Source of the DNA: Desulfitobacterium chlororespirans DSM 11544
Lineage (GTDB): Bacteria; Bacillota; Desulfitobacteriia; Desulfitobacteriales; Desulfitobacteriaceae
DNA: 64,000 nucleotides
Assembly: GCF_900143285.1 (NCBI RefSeq)
Contig: NZ_FRDN01000006.1
Coordinates: 124,001-188,000 of the forward strand
Direction: 5' to 3'
Shown here: positions 54,616-64,000 of the stretch, in pieces
Numbering within the stretch: the first letter of the stretch is position 1
How the letters are laid out: the number at the start of each line of letters is the position of its first letter
Notes under the pieces: generated by a model
Told to the model about the DNA's origin: nothing
What the model saw: only the letters and a program-made list of their open reading frames with translations
Database searches by the model: none
Position numbers and translations under genes: made by a program

Positions 54616-55473
54616 TCACCTCGCGAAAACTACCCGATCTCTTCCCCCCAAATCCTGAACGATCTGAGTCTGGAAGCCCTGTTGCTGAAAAAGTTCTGCC
54701 ACCGAATCTCCTTGCTGCCAACCGATCTCGACCAGGATTACACCCTCTTCCTTAAGCAAGGAACGGCCTTCCCTGGCCAGTTCCCGATAAAAATCCAGGC
54801 CGTCTGCTCCTCCCAGAAAAGCCATCCGCGGTTCTTTAGCTAGTTCCGGGGCCAGTTCCCCATATTCTGCCCGGGTTACATAGGGCGGATTGCTTACGAT
54901 AAGATCCCAGCTATCCCCGCGAATGGGTGCTAAAAAATCCCCTTGACGCCATTGGATCCGCACCCCAAGCCGTTCGCCATTGAACCGTGCCACATCCAGG
55001 GCATCCCTGGATAAATCCGTTCCGATAACTTCAGCCTGAGGCCAAAAGTGAGCAATACTGATCGCCAAAGCCCCGCTGCCTGTGCAAAGATCTGCGATAT
55101 GGGGGGATTCTCCGCCGCCTGCCCTATCCGCTGAGTGCTGCCATTCCTTTTTTAATTCCAGGACCTTTTCCACGAGGATCTCTGTATCTGCCCTGGGAAT
55201 CAGAACTCTTTCATCCACATAAAAATCAAGCCCCATAAATTCCTGGTGCTTTACAATGTATTGAAGAGGTTCCCGCCTGGCCCTGCGGCTAATCATCTGT
55301 TGATAATCAGCCTCCTGCTCAGGGCCAAGGGTTTGATCTCTCTCCAAATAAAGTTGTTCCCGCCTTAAGCTGAGAATATGCCCAAGCAGGAGATCCGCAT
55401 CCCAGCGCGGATTGTCCACTTGGGCAAGGTTTAATTCCTGCTCTCCCCATAAAAGAGCATCAATGATCCGCAT
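54616..55473 (-). CDS. prmC: Release-factor glutamine methyltransferase
   Basis: 285 residues. SAM-binding DLCTGSGALAISIA and the catalytic NPPY at 195-198. Methylates the GGQ glutamine of release factors, and the target gene prfA lies directly upstream with a one-base overlap. N-terminal helical RF-recognition domain is present. Confidence 0.96.
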   Translation of the reverse strand: MRIIDALLWGEQELNLAQVDNPRWDADLLLGHILSLRREQLYLERDQTLGPEQEADYQQMISRRARREPLQYIVKHQEFMGLDFYVDERVLIPRADTEILVEKVLELKKEWQHSADRAGGGESPHIADLCTGSGALAISIAHFWPQAEVIGTDLSRDALDVARFNGERLGVRIQWRQGDFLAPIRGDSWDLIVSNPPYVTRAEYGELAPELAKEPRMAFLGGADGLDFYRELAREGRSLLKEEGVILVEIGWQQGDSVAELFQQQGFQTQIVQDLGGRDRVVFAR

Positions 55474-56540
55474 TATGCCTCCGATTTCAGACGCTCGGCT
55501 TGATCCGTAGTAATCAAGGCATTGATCACCTCATCCAGCTCTCCTAACAAGATGGAATCCAGGCGATGAAGAGTCAAGCCGATACGGTGGTCTGTCACCC
55601 GACCTTGAGGGAAGTTATAGGTGCGGATTCGCTCACTGCGATCGCCGGTTCCCACCTGACTGCGGCGCTCACTGGCCAATTCGCCCATAGCCTCTTCCTG
55701 AGCGCGCTCCAGGAGACGGGCCCGCAGAACCCGCAGGGCCTTTTCTTTGTTCTTCAGCTGAGACTTCTCGTCTTGGCAGGAGACAACGGTACCGGTGGGA
55801 ACATGTGTGATGCGAACCGCGGATTGAGTGGTATTGACCGACTGTCCCCCGGGACCGCTGGAACAAAAAATGTCAATGCGCAAGTCGTTAGGGTTGATGT
55901 CGACATCCACTTCTTCCGCCTCGGGAAGCACCGCCACCGTGGTGGTAGAGGTATGAATCCGACCGCCGGACTCTGTCGTGGGTACCCGCTGCACCCGATG
56001 AACGCCGCTTTCAAACTTCAGCTTGCTATAGGCTCCTTGTCCTTCGATAAGGAAAATAATTTCTTTAAAGCCTCCGATATCGGTGTAACTGGCGCTTAAA
56101 AGCTCAGTGCGCCAGCCTTGGTGTTCAGCGTATTTGGTGTACATGCGATAGAGATCCCCGGCAAAAAGCGCCGCCTCTTCGCCGCCCGCACCGGCACGGA
56201 TTTCCATAATCACGTTTTTATCATCATTAGGGTCTTTGGGCAAGAGCAGAATTCTCATTTTCTCTTCCAGCTCATCCCGCTTTTCGGTGAGTTCCTCAAG
56301 CTCCAGCTCAGCCATTTCCTTAAATTCAGGGTCTAATTTTTCCTCAAGCAGTCCCTGTGTCTCTTCAAGATGTTTCACAACTTCTGAATACTCACGGAAG
56401 GCTTCCACAATATCCGTCATTCCCGCTTGAGCTTTGGCATATTTTTGCCATTCGCTCTGGTTGCCGATGACCTCAGGATCGCTTAAGAGCTGGGTGAGCT
56501 CGTCATAGCGCCTTTCAATTTCAATTAATTTTCTTTGCAT
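55473..56540 (-). CDS. prfA: Peptide chain release factor 1
   Basis: 355 residues. GGQ motif at 231-233 (SGPGGQSVN) and stop-codon recognition tripeptide PTT at 187-189 (RVPTTE), the RF1 type reading UAA and UAG. Full length. Codes for the substrate of the adjacent PrmC. Confidence 0.97.
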   Translation of the reverse strand: MQRKLIEIERRYDELTQLLSDPEVIGNQSEWQKYAKAQAGMTDIVEAFREYSEVVKHLEETQGLLEEKLDPEFKEMAELELEELTEKRDELEEKMRILLLPKDPNDDKNVIMEIRAGAGGEEAALFAGDLYRMYTKYAEHQGWRTELLSASYTDIGGFKEIIFLIEGQGAYSKLKFESGVHRVQRVPTTESGGRIHTSTTTVAVLPEAEEVDVDINPNDLRIDIFCSSGPGGQSVNTTQSAVRITHVPTGTVVSCQDEKSQLKNKEKALRVLRARLLERAQEEAMGELASERRSQVGTGDRSERIRTYNFPQGRVTDHRIGLTLHRLDSILLGELDEVINALITTDQAERLKSEA

Positions 56541-56691
56541 TTATTCACACCTCAAGTAGCCATTTAAATTTAGTATTTCCAAGGCTTCTTGTATTGCATA
56601 GCTTAGGTGTCTGCAACCAATCTACCCTCTGCATTGAATTCTAAGCCTACCGGCTCACTTATTACTGCCCCAAGCGATCAGCAGCTTAAAG

Positions 56692-56719
56692 AAAAAGCAG
56701 AGCATGCGCTCTGCTTTTT
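56692..56719 (-). terminator. Bidirectional terminator after rpmE
   Basis: Twelve-base arms AAAAAGCAGAGC (56692-56703) and its complement (56708-56719), ATGC loop, A run before and T run after, so it works on either strand; on the minus strand it ends rpmE. Confidence 0.88.
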
Positions 56720-56750
56720 CTCCAGCAACGACCGCAGGCCGTTGTTCATA

Positions 56751-56948
56751 TTACATGCCGTATTTTTTCTTAAAGCGATCCACTCGTCCACCAGCATCTA
56801 CAAAACGTTGAACACCGGTATAGAAGGGATGGCACTTAGAACAAATTTCCACCTTAATATCTTTCTTTGTACTGCCGGTAGGAATAACTTCTCCACAGAC
56901 ACAAGTGATGGTGGTTTGTTCATATTTAGGGTGTGTCTTTTCTTTCAT
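56751..56948 (-). CDS. rpmE: Ribosomal protein L31, zinc-binding form
   Basis: About 65 residues. CxC near the start (TCVCGEV) and [10 protein letters not shown] supply the zinc ligands, so this is the C+ paralogue. ATG at 56948 has AGAAGGTG before it; the ORF start 14 codons earlier is not used. Confidence 0.96.
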   Translation of the reverse strand: MKEKTHPKYEQTTITCVCGEVIPTGSTKKDIKVEICSKCHPFYTGVQRFVDAGGRVDRFKKKYGM

Positions 56949-57093
56949 GTCGTCACCTTCTTTCCCAACCGAGTCGTCAACTCTAAACATTGTAGCACGT
57001 CGGCTTCATGCAGGTCAAGACAAAAAAACAGGGAATGCTTTAATGTCCTCAAATATTTTTTCGTAAAGATTCGTAAAGAACCCGACTATAGTT

Positions 57094-57786
57094 TTAGATT
57101 GGGTTTTGGGGCAAATAGGGCTTGGGGTCGATGGCTTTCCCATGCAAGCGAATCTCAAAATGAAGATGAGGGCCCGTACTTCTTCCCGTATCTCCCGCCA
57201 GGGCGATGCAATCTCCCTGCTCAACCCACTCTCCCAGACTCACCAGGATTTTTTGATTATGGGCATAGAGGCTTTGCACCCCATTGCCATGTTCCAAAAG
57301 TACGGTCAATCCATAAATATCATGCCATTGAGCCTTGACTACCTTACCCGCCCGAGCGGCGAGGATTTCCGTTCCATGGGAGATTGCCAAATCAATACCA
57401 TGATGAAATTCTCCCTTTCTCCAGCCGTAATCCGAACTGATGGAGCCATAAGCCGGCCAACTCCAGATGAGCGCTGTTCCCCTGGATAATACTTCAGCTA
57501 CCTCATGAGTTCCCTGAACAGTCTTTTCCCGAATGGTCAGTGTCGCCCCGGGAGTTATGACAACTGCCGGATTATCCAGCAGAATCTGAGACCTGGTCGT
57601 CTGATACTTTTGAGCCAAATCGTCAAGGCTTTGCCCCGCCTGAAGCGTGACCACGGAATAGGTAACCCGTTCTTGTTCCTGAGCAAAAGCAGGACAAGAC
57701 CAGGCCGTAATCCAGAAACAACACACGAACAGGAGGGCAAATCCTTTACGATTAAAGACCCTCTGCTCATGTCCTTCAGTATTCAT
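57094..57786 (-). CDS. LysM and M23 peptidoglycan endopeptidase
   Basis: 230 residues. Signal peptide (GFALLFVCCFWITAWSCPAFA), LysM-like repeat (VVTLQAGQSLDDLAQKYQTT), then a LytM/M23 zinc metallopeptidase domain with HHGIDLA and HLHFEI, so the zinc site is complete. Likely cuts peptide cross-bridges of peptidoglycan, perhaps in sporulation or division. GAGGTGG before the ATG. Confidence 0.9.
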   Translation of the reverse strand: MNTEGHEQRVFNRKGFALLFVCCFWITAWSCPAFAQEQERVTYSVVTLQAGQSLDDLAQKYQTTRSQILLDNPAVVITPGATLTIREKTVQGTHEVAEVLSRGTALIWSWPAYGSISSDYGWRKGEFHHGIDLAISHGTEILAARAGKVVKAQWHDIYGLTVLLEHGNGVQSLYAHNQKILVSLGEWVEQGDCIALAGDTGRSTGPHLHFEIRLHGKAIDPKPYLPQNPI

Positions 57787-57883
57787 TTTTAAATAACCAC
57801 CTCAAGGGTAGCTTTACCCAAGTTCAGGTAAAAAATACCTGGCCAAATATTCCTACGTCATTCAGCTGAGCGTGTGCAGGCCG

Positions 57884-58876
57884 CTACACAGCACCCTTCA
57901 TGGCATAGGCGGGCTTTTTGTCAAAACTATGCCGCGCCTCAATAAAGCGGACTGTCCCTGTTTTCCCACGCATCACCACAGTATGGGTCAGGGCTCCCTG
58001 GGAAGTAAAATGCACACCCTTAAGCAACGGGCCTTCGGTGATACCGGTAGCCGCAAAAAAGACATCATCAGAACAAACCAGATCATCCATCGTTAACAGT
58101 TTAGCGACATCACTGACTCCTAACTTCTGAGCCCGCAGGATATCCTCCTCATTCTCCGGCCAAAGCCTTCCTTGCATCTCTCCGCCTAAACACCGCAAGG
58201 CAGCTGCCGCCAGTACCCCTTCCGGAGCTCCGCCGATTCCCATCATCACATCTACCCCGGTTCCTTCAATAGCACAAGCCACCGCCGGAGATACATCACC
58301 ATCCGTGATCAGGCGAATCCGGGCTCCCGCCTCCCGGACGTCATGAATGATCTTCTCATGACGGGGGCGGTCCAGGATAACTACGGTAAGGTCATCCATA
58401 CTCTTGCCCAGAGCCCGGGCCACATTGGCCAAATTCTCCTGGACAGGGGCATCCAAGTGTATTTTGCCTTTGGCCAGGGGTCCGACGGCGATTTTGTCCA
58501 TATACATATCCGGGGCATGCAAGAGACCGCCTTTTCTAGCGATAGCAACCACCGCAATGGCGCCGGCTAAGCCCTTGGCGACGCTATTCGTTCCTTCCAG
58601 GGGATCGACGGCCACATCCAATTCCGGAGCTTCGCCGCTTCCCACTTTTTCACCGATATAGAGCATGGGGGCTTCATCCATTTCCCCTTCGCCAATGACC
58701 ACCGTTCCCTGCATGCGAATCGTGTCAAACACGGAGCGCATGGCTTGTACTGCCGCATCATCTGCGGCTTCTTTATTCCCGCGGCCAACCCAACGGGCCG
58801 AAGCCAGCGCTGCTGCCTCCGTAACCCGGGCAAACTCCATGGTGAGTTCCCGTTCCATGGCCATTTCATTATTCAT
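57884..58876 (-). CDS. glpX: Fructose-1,6-bisphosphatase class II
   Basis: 330 residues. The metal site is recognisable: [18 protein letters not shown] and [11 protein letters not shown]; then [14 protein letters not shown]. Gluconeogenic enzyme, next to aldolase and transaldolase. GGAGGG before the ATG. Length is normal. Confidence 0.96.
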   Translation of the reverse strand: MNNEMAMERELTMEFARVTEAAALASARWVGRGNKEAADDAAVQAMRSVFDTIRMQGTVVIGEGEMDEAPMLYIGEKVGSGEAPELDVAVDPLEGTNSVAKGLAGAIAVVAIARKGGLLHAPDMYMDKIAVGPLAKGKIHLDAPVQENLANVARALGKSMDDLTVVILDRPRHEKIIHDVREAGARIRLITDGDVSPAVACAIEGTGVDVMMGIGGAPEGVLAAAALRCLGGEMQGRLWPENEEDILRAQKLGVSDVAKLLTMDDLVCSDDVFFAATGITEGPLLKGVHFTSQGALTHTVVMRGKTGTVRFIEARHSFDKKPAYAMKGAV

Positions 58877-59133
58877 GATGATCCCTCCAAATTTTTGAAT
58901 TCCAACCTAATCCTAATTCAATGAGTTGTATCTTTAGCCATTGCGCATAGTCTTGGCTAGTCCTGCAAACAACGCTTTCACTATTCATAAGCACCATCTT
59001 TAATTGTCCCATACTTCTTTTGCAGATGCAAGGCAGAGTATAAGTCGAATAAGAAAAGCCCTATCAGCCGAAAATCGTCTGCCAGAGCTTTCATCCCAAG
59101 TGGGTTCATGGCCAACCGCCACTTATCATCCCG

Positions 59134-59775
59134 CTATTTAAGCTTTTGCCAATCGGCTAAAAACTTCTCAATGCCCGCCTCAGTCAAGGGATGCTTAAAG
59201 AGCTGGCACAAAACATTGAAGGGCACGGTGGCATAATCCGCACCGATCTTGGCTGCTTCCGTCACATGAACGGGGTTGCGGATGCTGGCGGCGATGACTT
59301 TCGTCTCCAGTCCATGGACTCCAAATACCTCACAAATGTCAGCCAATAAAAGCAGGCCATTTTCACCGATATCGTCCAGTCTGCCCAGAAAGGGGCTGAC
59401 ATAGGTGGCTCCCGCCCGAGCGGCCAGCAAAGCCTGCACCGCTGAAAAAACTAAGGTCACATTGGTTTTAATGTCTTCGGCCTTCAGGACCTTGACCGCT
59501 TTGAGCCCATCTTCCGTCATGGGAATTTTGACGACGATATTGGGGTGCATAGCAGCAAGCTCCCGGGCCTCCCCCAGCATTCCTTCGGCGTCCAAAGCGA
59601 TAACTTCGGCACTGATGGGGCCGTCAACAATCTGCACAAGTTCCTGCAAAAGCTGGTGAAAATCCCTGCCTTCTTTGGCCACCAAGCTGGGATTAGTGGT
59701 TATCCCTCCGATAACCCCCATGGCCCACGCCTGCCTGATCTCCTCCGGGTTGGCTGAATCCAATAAAAACTCCAT
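59134..59775 (-). CDS. Small transaldolase (TalC/FsaA family)
   Basis: 213 residues. Opens [13 protein letters not shown] and has [14 protein letters not shown]; the Schiff-base lysine lies in [15 protein letters not shown], and [13 protein letters not shown] follows. Transaldolase or fructose-6-phosphate aldolase; the two activities cannot be told apart safely. Part of the fbaA-tal-glpX set, in the same order as in Bacillus. Confidence 0.93.
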   Translation of the reverse strand: MEFLLDSANPEEIRQAWAMGVIGGITTNPSLVAKEGRDFHQLLQELVQIVDGPISAEVIALDAEGMLGEARELAAMHPNIVVKIPMTEDGLKAVKVLKAEDIKTNVTLVFSAVQALLAARAGATYVSPFLGRLDDIGENGLLLLADICEVFGVHGLETKVIAASIRNPVHVTEAAKIGADYATVPFNVLCQLFKHPLTEAGIEKFLADWQKLK

Positions 59776-59786
59776 GATATCCCTCC

Positions 59787-60641
59787 TTAGGCTTTCCCGC
59801 TGCTCCCGAAGAGCCGGATCTTCTCTCTGATGATCGCGACAGTGGCTTCCCGAGCCGGTCCGAGCATTTTTCTGGGATCAATCTCTTGGGGATGATCAAC
59901 CATTACCTTACGGGCAGCAGCTACGAAGGCCTCCCGGATGTTGGTATCGATATTGACTTTGCATACCCCCAGGGAAATGGCTTTTTGGATGGCTTCGTCC
60001 GGCACTCCCGACGAGCCATGGAGCACGATGGGAACATTAACCCTCCTGCGAATCTCTGTCAAGCGTTGAAAATCAAGCTCAGGTACTCCTTTATATTGAC
60101 CATGGGCAGTACCGATGGCAATAGCCAGGGCATCCACTTTCGTCTCACTGACAAAGCGCTCGGCTTCAGCTGGATCCGTAAAGAGAGCTTCTTTCTCACT
60201 GACGGTGATATCGTCTTCCGTTCCGCCGATTTTGCCCAATTCGGCCTCAACGGAGATGCCAAGGGGCCGGACTGCTTCGATGACTTTATTGGTTAAGGCT
60301 ATATTCTCTTCCAAGGGAAGCTTTGAACCGTCAATCATAACAGAAGTAAAGGAGTTCCTTACACAGCTCATAATTTGAGCGAAGCTGGTTCCATGATCGA
60401 GATGAAGGGCCACAGAAACGCTGGCTTTTTCAGCCGCTAAGCGGGTCATGGCGGTAATATATTCAATTCCCGCATATTTAATAGCTCCCTGGCTGGCTTG
60501 AACAATAACCGGGGATTTTTCCGCTTCAGCCGCACTGACAATGGCTTGAACAATCTCCATATTATTGCAGTTAAATGCCCCCACGGCGTATTGCCCCTGC
60601 TGGGCGTCGAGTAAAAGCTGAGCCATTGATACTAAACTCAT
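59787..60641 (-). CDS. fbaA: Class II fructose-bisphosphate aldolase
   Basis: 284 residues. Zinc ligands are in [19 protein letters not shown] and [10 protein letters not shown]. Cleaves fructose-1,6-bisphosphate. 11 bases before the transaldolase and just after the zinc-ribbon gene. GAGGAGG before the ATG. Confidence 0.97.
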   Translation of the reverse strand: MSLVSMAQLLLDAQQGQYAVGAFNCNNMEIVQAIVSAAEAEKSPVIVQASQGAIKYAGIEYITAMTRLAAEKASVSVALHLDHGTSFAQIMSCVRNSFTSVMIDGSKLPLEENIALTNKVIEAVRPLGISVEAELGKIGGTEDDITVSEKEALFTDPAEAERFVSETKVDALAIAIGTAHGQYKGVPELDFQRLTEIRRRVNVPIVLHGSSGVPDEAIQKAISLGVCKVNIDTNIREAFVAAARKVMVDHPQEIDPRKMLGPAREATVAIIREKIRLFGSSGKA

Positions 60642-60643
60642 TC

Positions 60644-61315
60644 TTATTCCTCCTCAATTGCCTTACAAAAATGTCCGCGCTGTGTACAATTTAACAGTAC
60701 GGTTTTATTTTCATCCAAATTTACGGATGCCATTCCCTCAAAGATCCGAATGTTCTCCGTGTTTTCTCCATAAATCACGCCTACCGCATCGCAAATCTCA
60801 CAGTAAAGCTCGATACGGTCCGGCAAAAGCTCAAAGGTTAGATTATGGTTGCCGCATTTGCAGCCTAAGGCTCCGTCTCTGGCTAAATTATGGAGATGAT
60901 CCAAGAGCTTCAGCATAACCTCCGGGTTCTCAAACTCATCCTCATAACCAAGTTCCGAAGCCAGCTCAGCGATGGACTTCTCCCGCTCCTGACAAGCTTG
61001 GGCTACTTTCTGCTTAGGACCGACAAAGCCCGTAGACGCCTCCACTTCCGGACAGAGCAAAGGGAGGGCGTTCTTGCCCCAAAAAGCACCCCTTTTTAAA
61101 CGAAGGTAGTGCAATTTGCCGCAAAAAGCACAATTAAAAGAGACATTGAAATGTTTGCGATCTCTGCTGGTCACAGACATCAGCACTTCGCCGCAGCGGC
61201 AATATAAACTTTCCCGTCCCTTACCTGAAAACGCAAAAAGTGAAAGGGCGTGAAACTCTAATTCTCCACATTTGGGACACTGTATGGCAACGGATGTATG
61301 GGTTGTCAGGATCAA
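60644..61315 (-). CDS. Zinc-ribbon protein of unknown function
   Basis: About 223 residues with cysteine pairs in zinc-ribbon spacing: CPKCGELEFH, CRCGEV, CAFCGKLHYL, CKCGNHN and CEICDAV, spread over the whole protein. This looks like an RNA- or protein-binding scaffold conserved near fbaA and spo0F in this bacterial group. No catalytic motif is seen. TTG at 61315 fits AGAGG spacing best; a GTG three codons earlier is possible. It lies two bases before fbaA, so it is cotranscribed. Confidence 0.75.
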   Translation of the reverse strand: MILTTHTSVAIQCPKCGELEFHALSLFAFSGKGRESLYCRCGEVLMSVTSRDRKHFNVSFNCAFCGKLHYLRLKRGAFWGKNALPLLCPEVEASTGFVGPKQKVAQACQEREKSIAELASELGYEDEFENPEVMLKLLDHLHNLARDGALGCKCGNHNLTFELLPDRIELYCEICDAVGVIYGENTENIRIFEGMASVNLDENKTVLLNCTQRGHFCKAIEEE

Positions 61316-61449
61316 TTTTCCCACCTCTTTCTACTCGAAACTATACTTCGGCAAGTGGGGGGGTTTTTCCTCCATCCTTTATCTAAAAAAATAAGAGGAA
61401 ACCTTGCAATAATTTATGCGTTGTTCCCTCAAAAATTCTACATTATTAT

Positions 61450-61806
61450 TTATTTAAGCAGATCACGAACCACATCCCGCAGCTCAAACAGATCGAAAGG
61501 CTTGCTGATGTAATGCCTTACCCCTTGCTCTTGTGCTCTTTCCATAGTCTGTGCGTCACCATAAGCAGTCATCATGATAACCTGAACATCCTGATTAAAG
61601 GTACGAATCTCCTTAAGGGTATCGATCCCATTCATTTCCGGCATTTTCATATCCATAATAATTAAGTCCGGCTTGTAGCCCTCAAGTACACGCAGGGCTT
61701 CGTTGCCATTCTCTGCCATTTTAACTAGATGACCTTCCTCTTTGAACGTTTCAAAGAGGAGTCTTCGTACCCTCATTTGGTCATCTACAACCAAAATATT
61801 AGCCAT
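61450..61806 (-). CDS. spo0F: Single-domain response regulator, Spo0F-like
   Basis: About 118 residues, receiver domain only: ILVVDDQMRVRRLL, phospho-acceptor in LIIMDMKMPEMNG, MMTAYGD and the SKPFDLFEL lysine. Size and position beside fbaA match spo0F of Bacillus, the phosphorelay intermediate for sporulation. ATG at 61806 has GGGGG upstream. A chemotaxis CheY role is less likely from context. Confidence 0.85.
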   Translation of the reverse strand: MANILVVDDQMRVRRLLFETFKEEGHLVKMAENGNEALRVLEGYKPDLIIMDMKMPEMNGIDTLKEIRTFNQDVQVIMMTAYGDAQTMERAQEQGVRHYISKPFDLFELRDVVRDLLK

Positions 61807-61845
61807 AAATTGCCCCCTTTCGCCAGTGGTCCCCACTGCTATTAT

Positions 61846-63030
61846 TTATGGATATTCTGGATAAGATTGTAAAAATCCTTCTTTTATATGACGTTTCGCG
61901 ATTAATCTTTTTTCAGACCAATATTGTCGCAATAATCGCGGATTGGCTTGGGTCCTGCGCAGAGGCAGAATCACTTCATCTCCAGTTTCACAAGGCAGGT
62001 TTCCTACGTCAAGAACCGTTAACTGCATGCCGATTTTTCCGGCCACAGGAACCCTGTATCCCTGTAAAATTACGCTCTCTTGGCCGATATAGATTCGGCA
62101 AAGGGCTAAAAAATTCTTAATGACAATCTTAATAAAGTCCCATACTCCTTGGGGAACAAAATGAGGCTGAACACCGAACCCGTCGGCATAGCCCACAGGA
62201 ATCACCGCCAACTGGGTCTCTGCCTTGGTTCGATAAATGCTCTGGTAGCCGACAAAAGTTCCTTTAGGCACCCGGCGCAGACTGACAATGCGAGCCTTGG
62301 CAAGCCATGGATCCTGCAGTTTAAGCTTACCGGCAAAGGCTGTAGCGGGGAAGTGGCCGATCAAAAGAGTTCCTGTCCGAATAAAATCATAATGCCAGTC
62401 AGGATAGTCCAAAAAAGCAGCACTGTTGCACACATGCTTCCACAAGCCGGCAAAACCTTGTTGCTCGAGAAGGTTTACTCCTCTCTGAAAGCTTTCCACT
62501 TGCTGCCGGGTATAAGCCCGATCCCGTTGCGCAGCCCGGGCCAGGTGGGTATAGACACCCACCGGAGTAATGTGGGGAGATTGCTTCAGCTGTGCGGCAA
62601 GTTCTTCCCACTCCTTTGCGAAGAAGCCGGTCCTGCCCATGCCTGTCTCCAGCTTAAGATGAACCTTAACTTCTTTGCCCAACTCAGCGGCAACAGCTTC
62701 CCATTCCCTCAGCATATGAAAATCCGACAGAGTCAGCTGCAGGTCGCTTGCCAGAGCCTCCGCCATTTGCTCCGCAGATGCCGGCCCTAAGACCAATATA
62801 ATGCCCTCTACCCCGTGTTGGCGCAGAATAAGACCTTCTTCCACGGTGGTCACCGCAAAAGCCGGACAGCCCAGCTTCTGAAGGGTTTGGGCGACAGGAA
62901 CAGCCCCTAAGCCATAGGCGTCGGCTTTAACGACGGCCATGACCCGGGCAGCCGGGCTGAGATGCTGAGTTACTTCCCGGTAATTATTCGCTATGGCATC
63001 CAGGTTGATATCGATCCATGCGTCACTCAT
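61846..63030 (-). CDS. alr: Alanine racemase
   Basis: 394 residues. PLP lysine K35 in VVKADAYGLG; the second catalytic tyrosine is expected in the PVGYADGF/GKIGMQ region. Supplies D-alanine for peptidoglycan. AAAGGTGG before the ATG. The C-terminal tail (RHIKEGFLQSYPEYP) extends slightly beyond typical length. Confidence 0.95.
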   Translation of the reverse strand: MSDAWIDINLDAIANNYREVTQHLSPAARVMAVVKADAYGLGAVPVAQTLQKLGCPAFAVTTVEEGLILRQHGVEGIILVLGPASAEQMAEALASDLQLTLSDFHMLREWEAVAAELGKEVKVHLKLETGMGRTGFFAKEWEELAAQLKQSPHITPVGVYTHLARAAQRDRAYTRQQVESFQRGVNLLEQQGFAGLWKHVCNSAAFLDYPDWHYDFIRTGTLLIGHFPATAFAGKLKLQDPWLAKARIVSLRRVPKGTFVGYQSIYRTKAETQLAVIPVGYADGFGVQPHFVPQGVWDFIKIVIKNFLALCRIYIGQESVILQGYRVPVAGKIGMQLTVLDVGNLPCETGDEVILPLRRTQANPRLLRQYWSEKRLIAKRHIKEGFLQSYPEYP

Positions 63031-63064
63031 AGAGTATCGCCACCTTTAGTGAGTTTGCTCATTT

Positions 63065-64000
63065 TTATCCCTTATTTCTCCGCCGCAATTTGCCAATCAC
63101 TCCTTTAACCAGATCAGAGTACACCGGCTCAAGGGTGTTCCAGAGGAAGTAGACCACAGGACGATAGACCAAATCCCATTCGCCGATGAATTCGGTATAC
63201 TCGCCGTTGAAGCCTTTTTTGAAACGGTAAAGGCCGTAGAGGGGATTGTCTTCGGTGAGATGGCCGGGTACCCCACGAAAATCATAAAGGGTGCAGCCTT
63301 TGGCTTTGGCCCAGCGGATCATTTCCCATTGAATCAGATAATTGGGCATAACATTTCTATGAGAATTGGAGGAGGCGCCATAGAGATACCAGGCTTTTTC
63401 TCCGATAATCAGGGCTAAGGTGCCTGCAATGATCTGTCCTTCATATTCGGCGATGAACAGCTCCGCCATGCCGGCGGCATGAAGTTCATCATACATATCT
63501 TCAAAATAGGAGTAGGCCCGGACCAGGAATTTATCCCGCTCCGTCGTTTCTTTAAGCACTCGATAAAAAGCGGGCAAATCTTCTTTCGTGCCGACGCGGA
63601 TGACGACTCCTTTTTTCGTGGCCAATTTAACATTATAGCGGGTCTTCTGGTGCATTTGCGCCATAAGCGTCTCCTCATCAGGAGAGATATCCAGACGAAA
63701 GACGTATTTAGGCTGGACTCCTTCAAAACCTTTGCCGGTTTCCGCACTGCGGAACCCCCGGCTTTTCAGATAATCTTCTAAATCTTGATCTGCAGAAGGA
63801 ATATCCGGGTCGATTTTCAGAAAAATAGCCCCTCGCTTTTTGGCCAGCTTTTTAATCTCCAGAAGCAGGGCATCAAACAATTCATGATCAGCCCAATCGA
63901 GAACAGGTCCCCGGGAAGCATAAAAGATCGGAATTCCCACAACAGGTATCTTGCGCTCGAGAATGGAGATAGCGGCGACGATTTCGCCGCGGTCTTCCAG
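63065..64000 (-). CDS. FemAB/FemX-type peptidoglycan bridge aminoacyltransferase (partial)
   Basis: The reading frame is open to the right edge (upstream residues read LEDRGEIVAAISILERKIPV), so the start lies outside the window. About 311 residues are visible. Contains GNAT-like FemX features: PKYVFRLDI, KTRYNVKLATKKGVVIR and the second-domain GASSNSHRNVMPNYLIQWE-type region, ending in VPGHLTEDNPLYGLYRFKKG. Adds an amino acid to the lipid II peptide using aminoacyl-tRNA. Next to alr, both cell-wall genes. Confidence 0.9.
   Translation of the reverse strand: MEDRGEIVAAISILERKIPVVGIPIFYASRGPVLDWADHELFDALLLEIKKLAKKRGAIFLKIDPDIPSADQDLEDYLKSRGFRSAETGKGFEGVQPKYVFRLDISPDEETLMAQMHQKTRYNVKLATKKGVVIRVGTKEDLPAFYRVLKETTERDKFLVRAYSYFEDMYDELHAAGMAELFIAEYEGQIIAGTLALIIGEKAWYLYGASSNSHRNVMPNYLIQWEMIRWAKAKGCTLYDFRGVPGHLTEDNPLYGLYRFKKGFNGEYTEFIGEWDLVYRPVVYFLWNTLEPVYSDLVKGVIGKLRRRNKG

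Overview
The window looks like a chromosomal segment of a strictly anaerobic, spore-forming low-to-mid GC Firmicute of the Desulfitobacterium type. The reasons are the spoIID and spo0F-like genes, strong GGAGG ribosome sites with many TTG and GTG starts, a Bacillus-like housekeeping gene order, and a respiratory molybdopterin oxidoreductase operon. The genus is inferred from gene content and style; no database was searched.

Layout. (1) 1-4.9 kb, minus strand: ABC exporter, AraC regulator, UspA, HPP membrane protein and a small LytM-like protein. (2) 5.0-15.9 kb, minus: a respiratory locus. A TtrA/ArrA-like molybdenum enzyme, a TorD-like chaperone, a four-cluster ferredoxin and an NrfD membrane subunit are followed by a three-gene signalling cassette of periplasmic binding protein, sensor kinase and sigma-54 activator. 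A textbook -24/-12 sigma-54 promoter precedes the catalytic gene, and a 13-bp dyad occurs twice about 110-165 bp further upstream, where the activator should bind. (3) 15.9-28.7 kb, minus: topB, spoIID, murA, ywmB and the complete F-type ATP synthase operon. (4) 28.8-47.0 kb: a contractile phage-tail element. A repressor/ImmA pair on the minus strand faces about 20 plus-strand genes: sheath, tube, tail chaperone, tape measure, LysM protein, baseplate hub, DUF2577, DUF2634, baseplate J, XkdU, several fibres, XkdX, an upper-baseplate-like protein, an XhlA-like membrane protein, amidase and holin. No portal, capsid, terminase, integrase or replication gene is present, so this is best read as an R-type tailocin (phage-tail-like bacteriocin) rather than a prophage. 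(5) 47.0-64.0 kb, minus: wecB, comEB, upp, glyA, ywlG, rpiB, ywlE, mntP, ywlC, prmC, prfA, rpmE, an M23 endopeptidase, glpX, a small transaldolase, fbaA, a zinc-ribbon protein, spo0F-like, alr and a FemX-type transferase running off the right end.

Most notable observations. The tail-tube gene is split after codon 13 by a 1,321-nt group I intron whose P1, P2, P6, P7, P8 and P9 helices can be drawn by eye; it carries a zinc-ribbon plus nuclease homing-endonuclease gene. The tail chaperone gene ends on an A8 run that leads into an otherwise start-poor ORF in the +1/-2 frame, which looks like programmed frameshifting. The main fibre carries kelch-like repeats with a 59-bp perfect direct repeat. 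Two strongly structured intergenic regions (48.26-48.6 kb and 51.07-51.21 kb) are unexplained.

How the parts work together. Regions 3 and 5 together reproduce the ywl-glyA-upp-atp-ywmB-murA-spoIID neighbourhood known from Bacillus, with the tailocin inserted between wecB and the ATP synthase operon. The respiratory locus looks self-contained: ligand sensing, sigma-54 activation, enzyme maturation and quinol oxidation are all encoded side by side.
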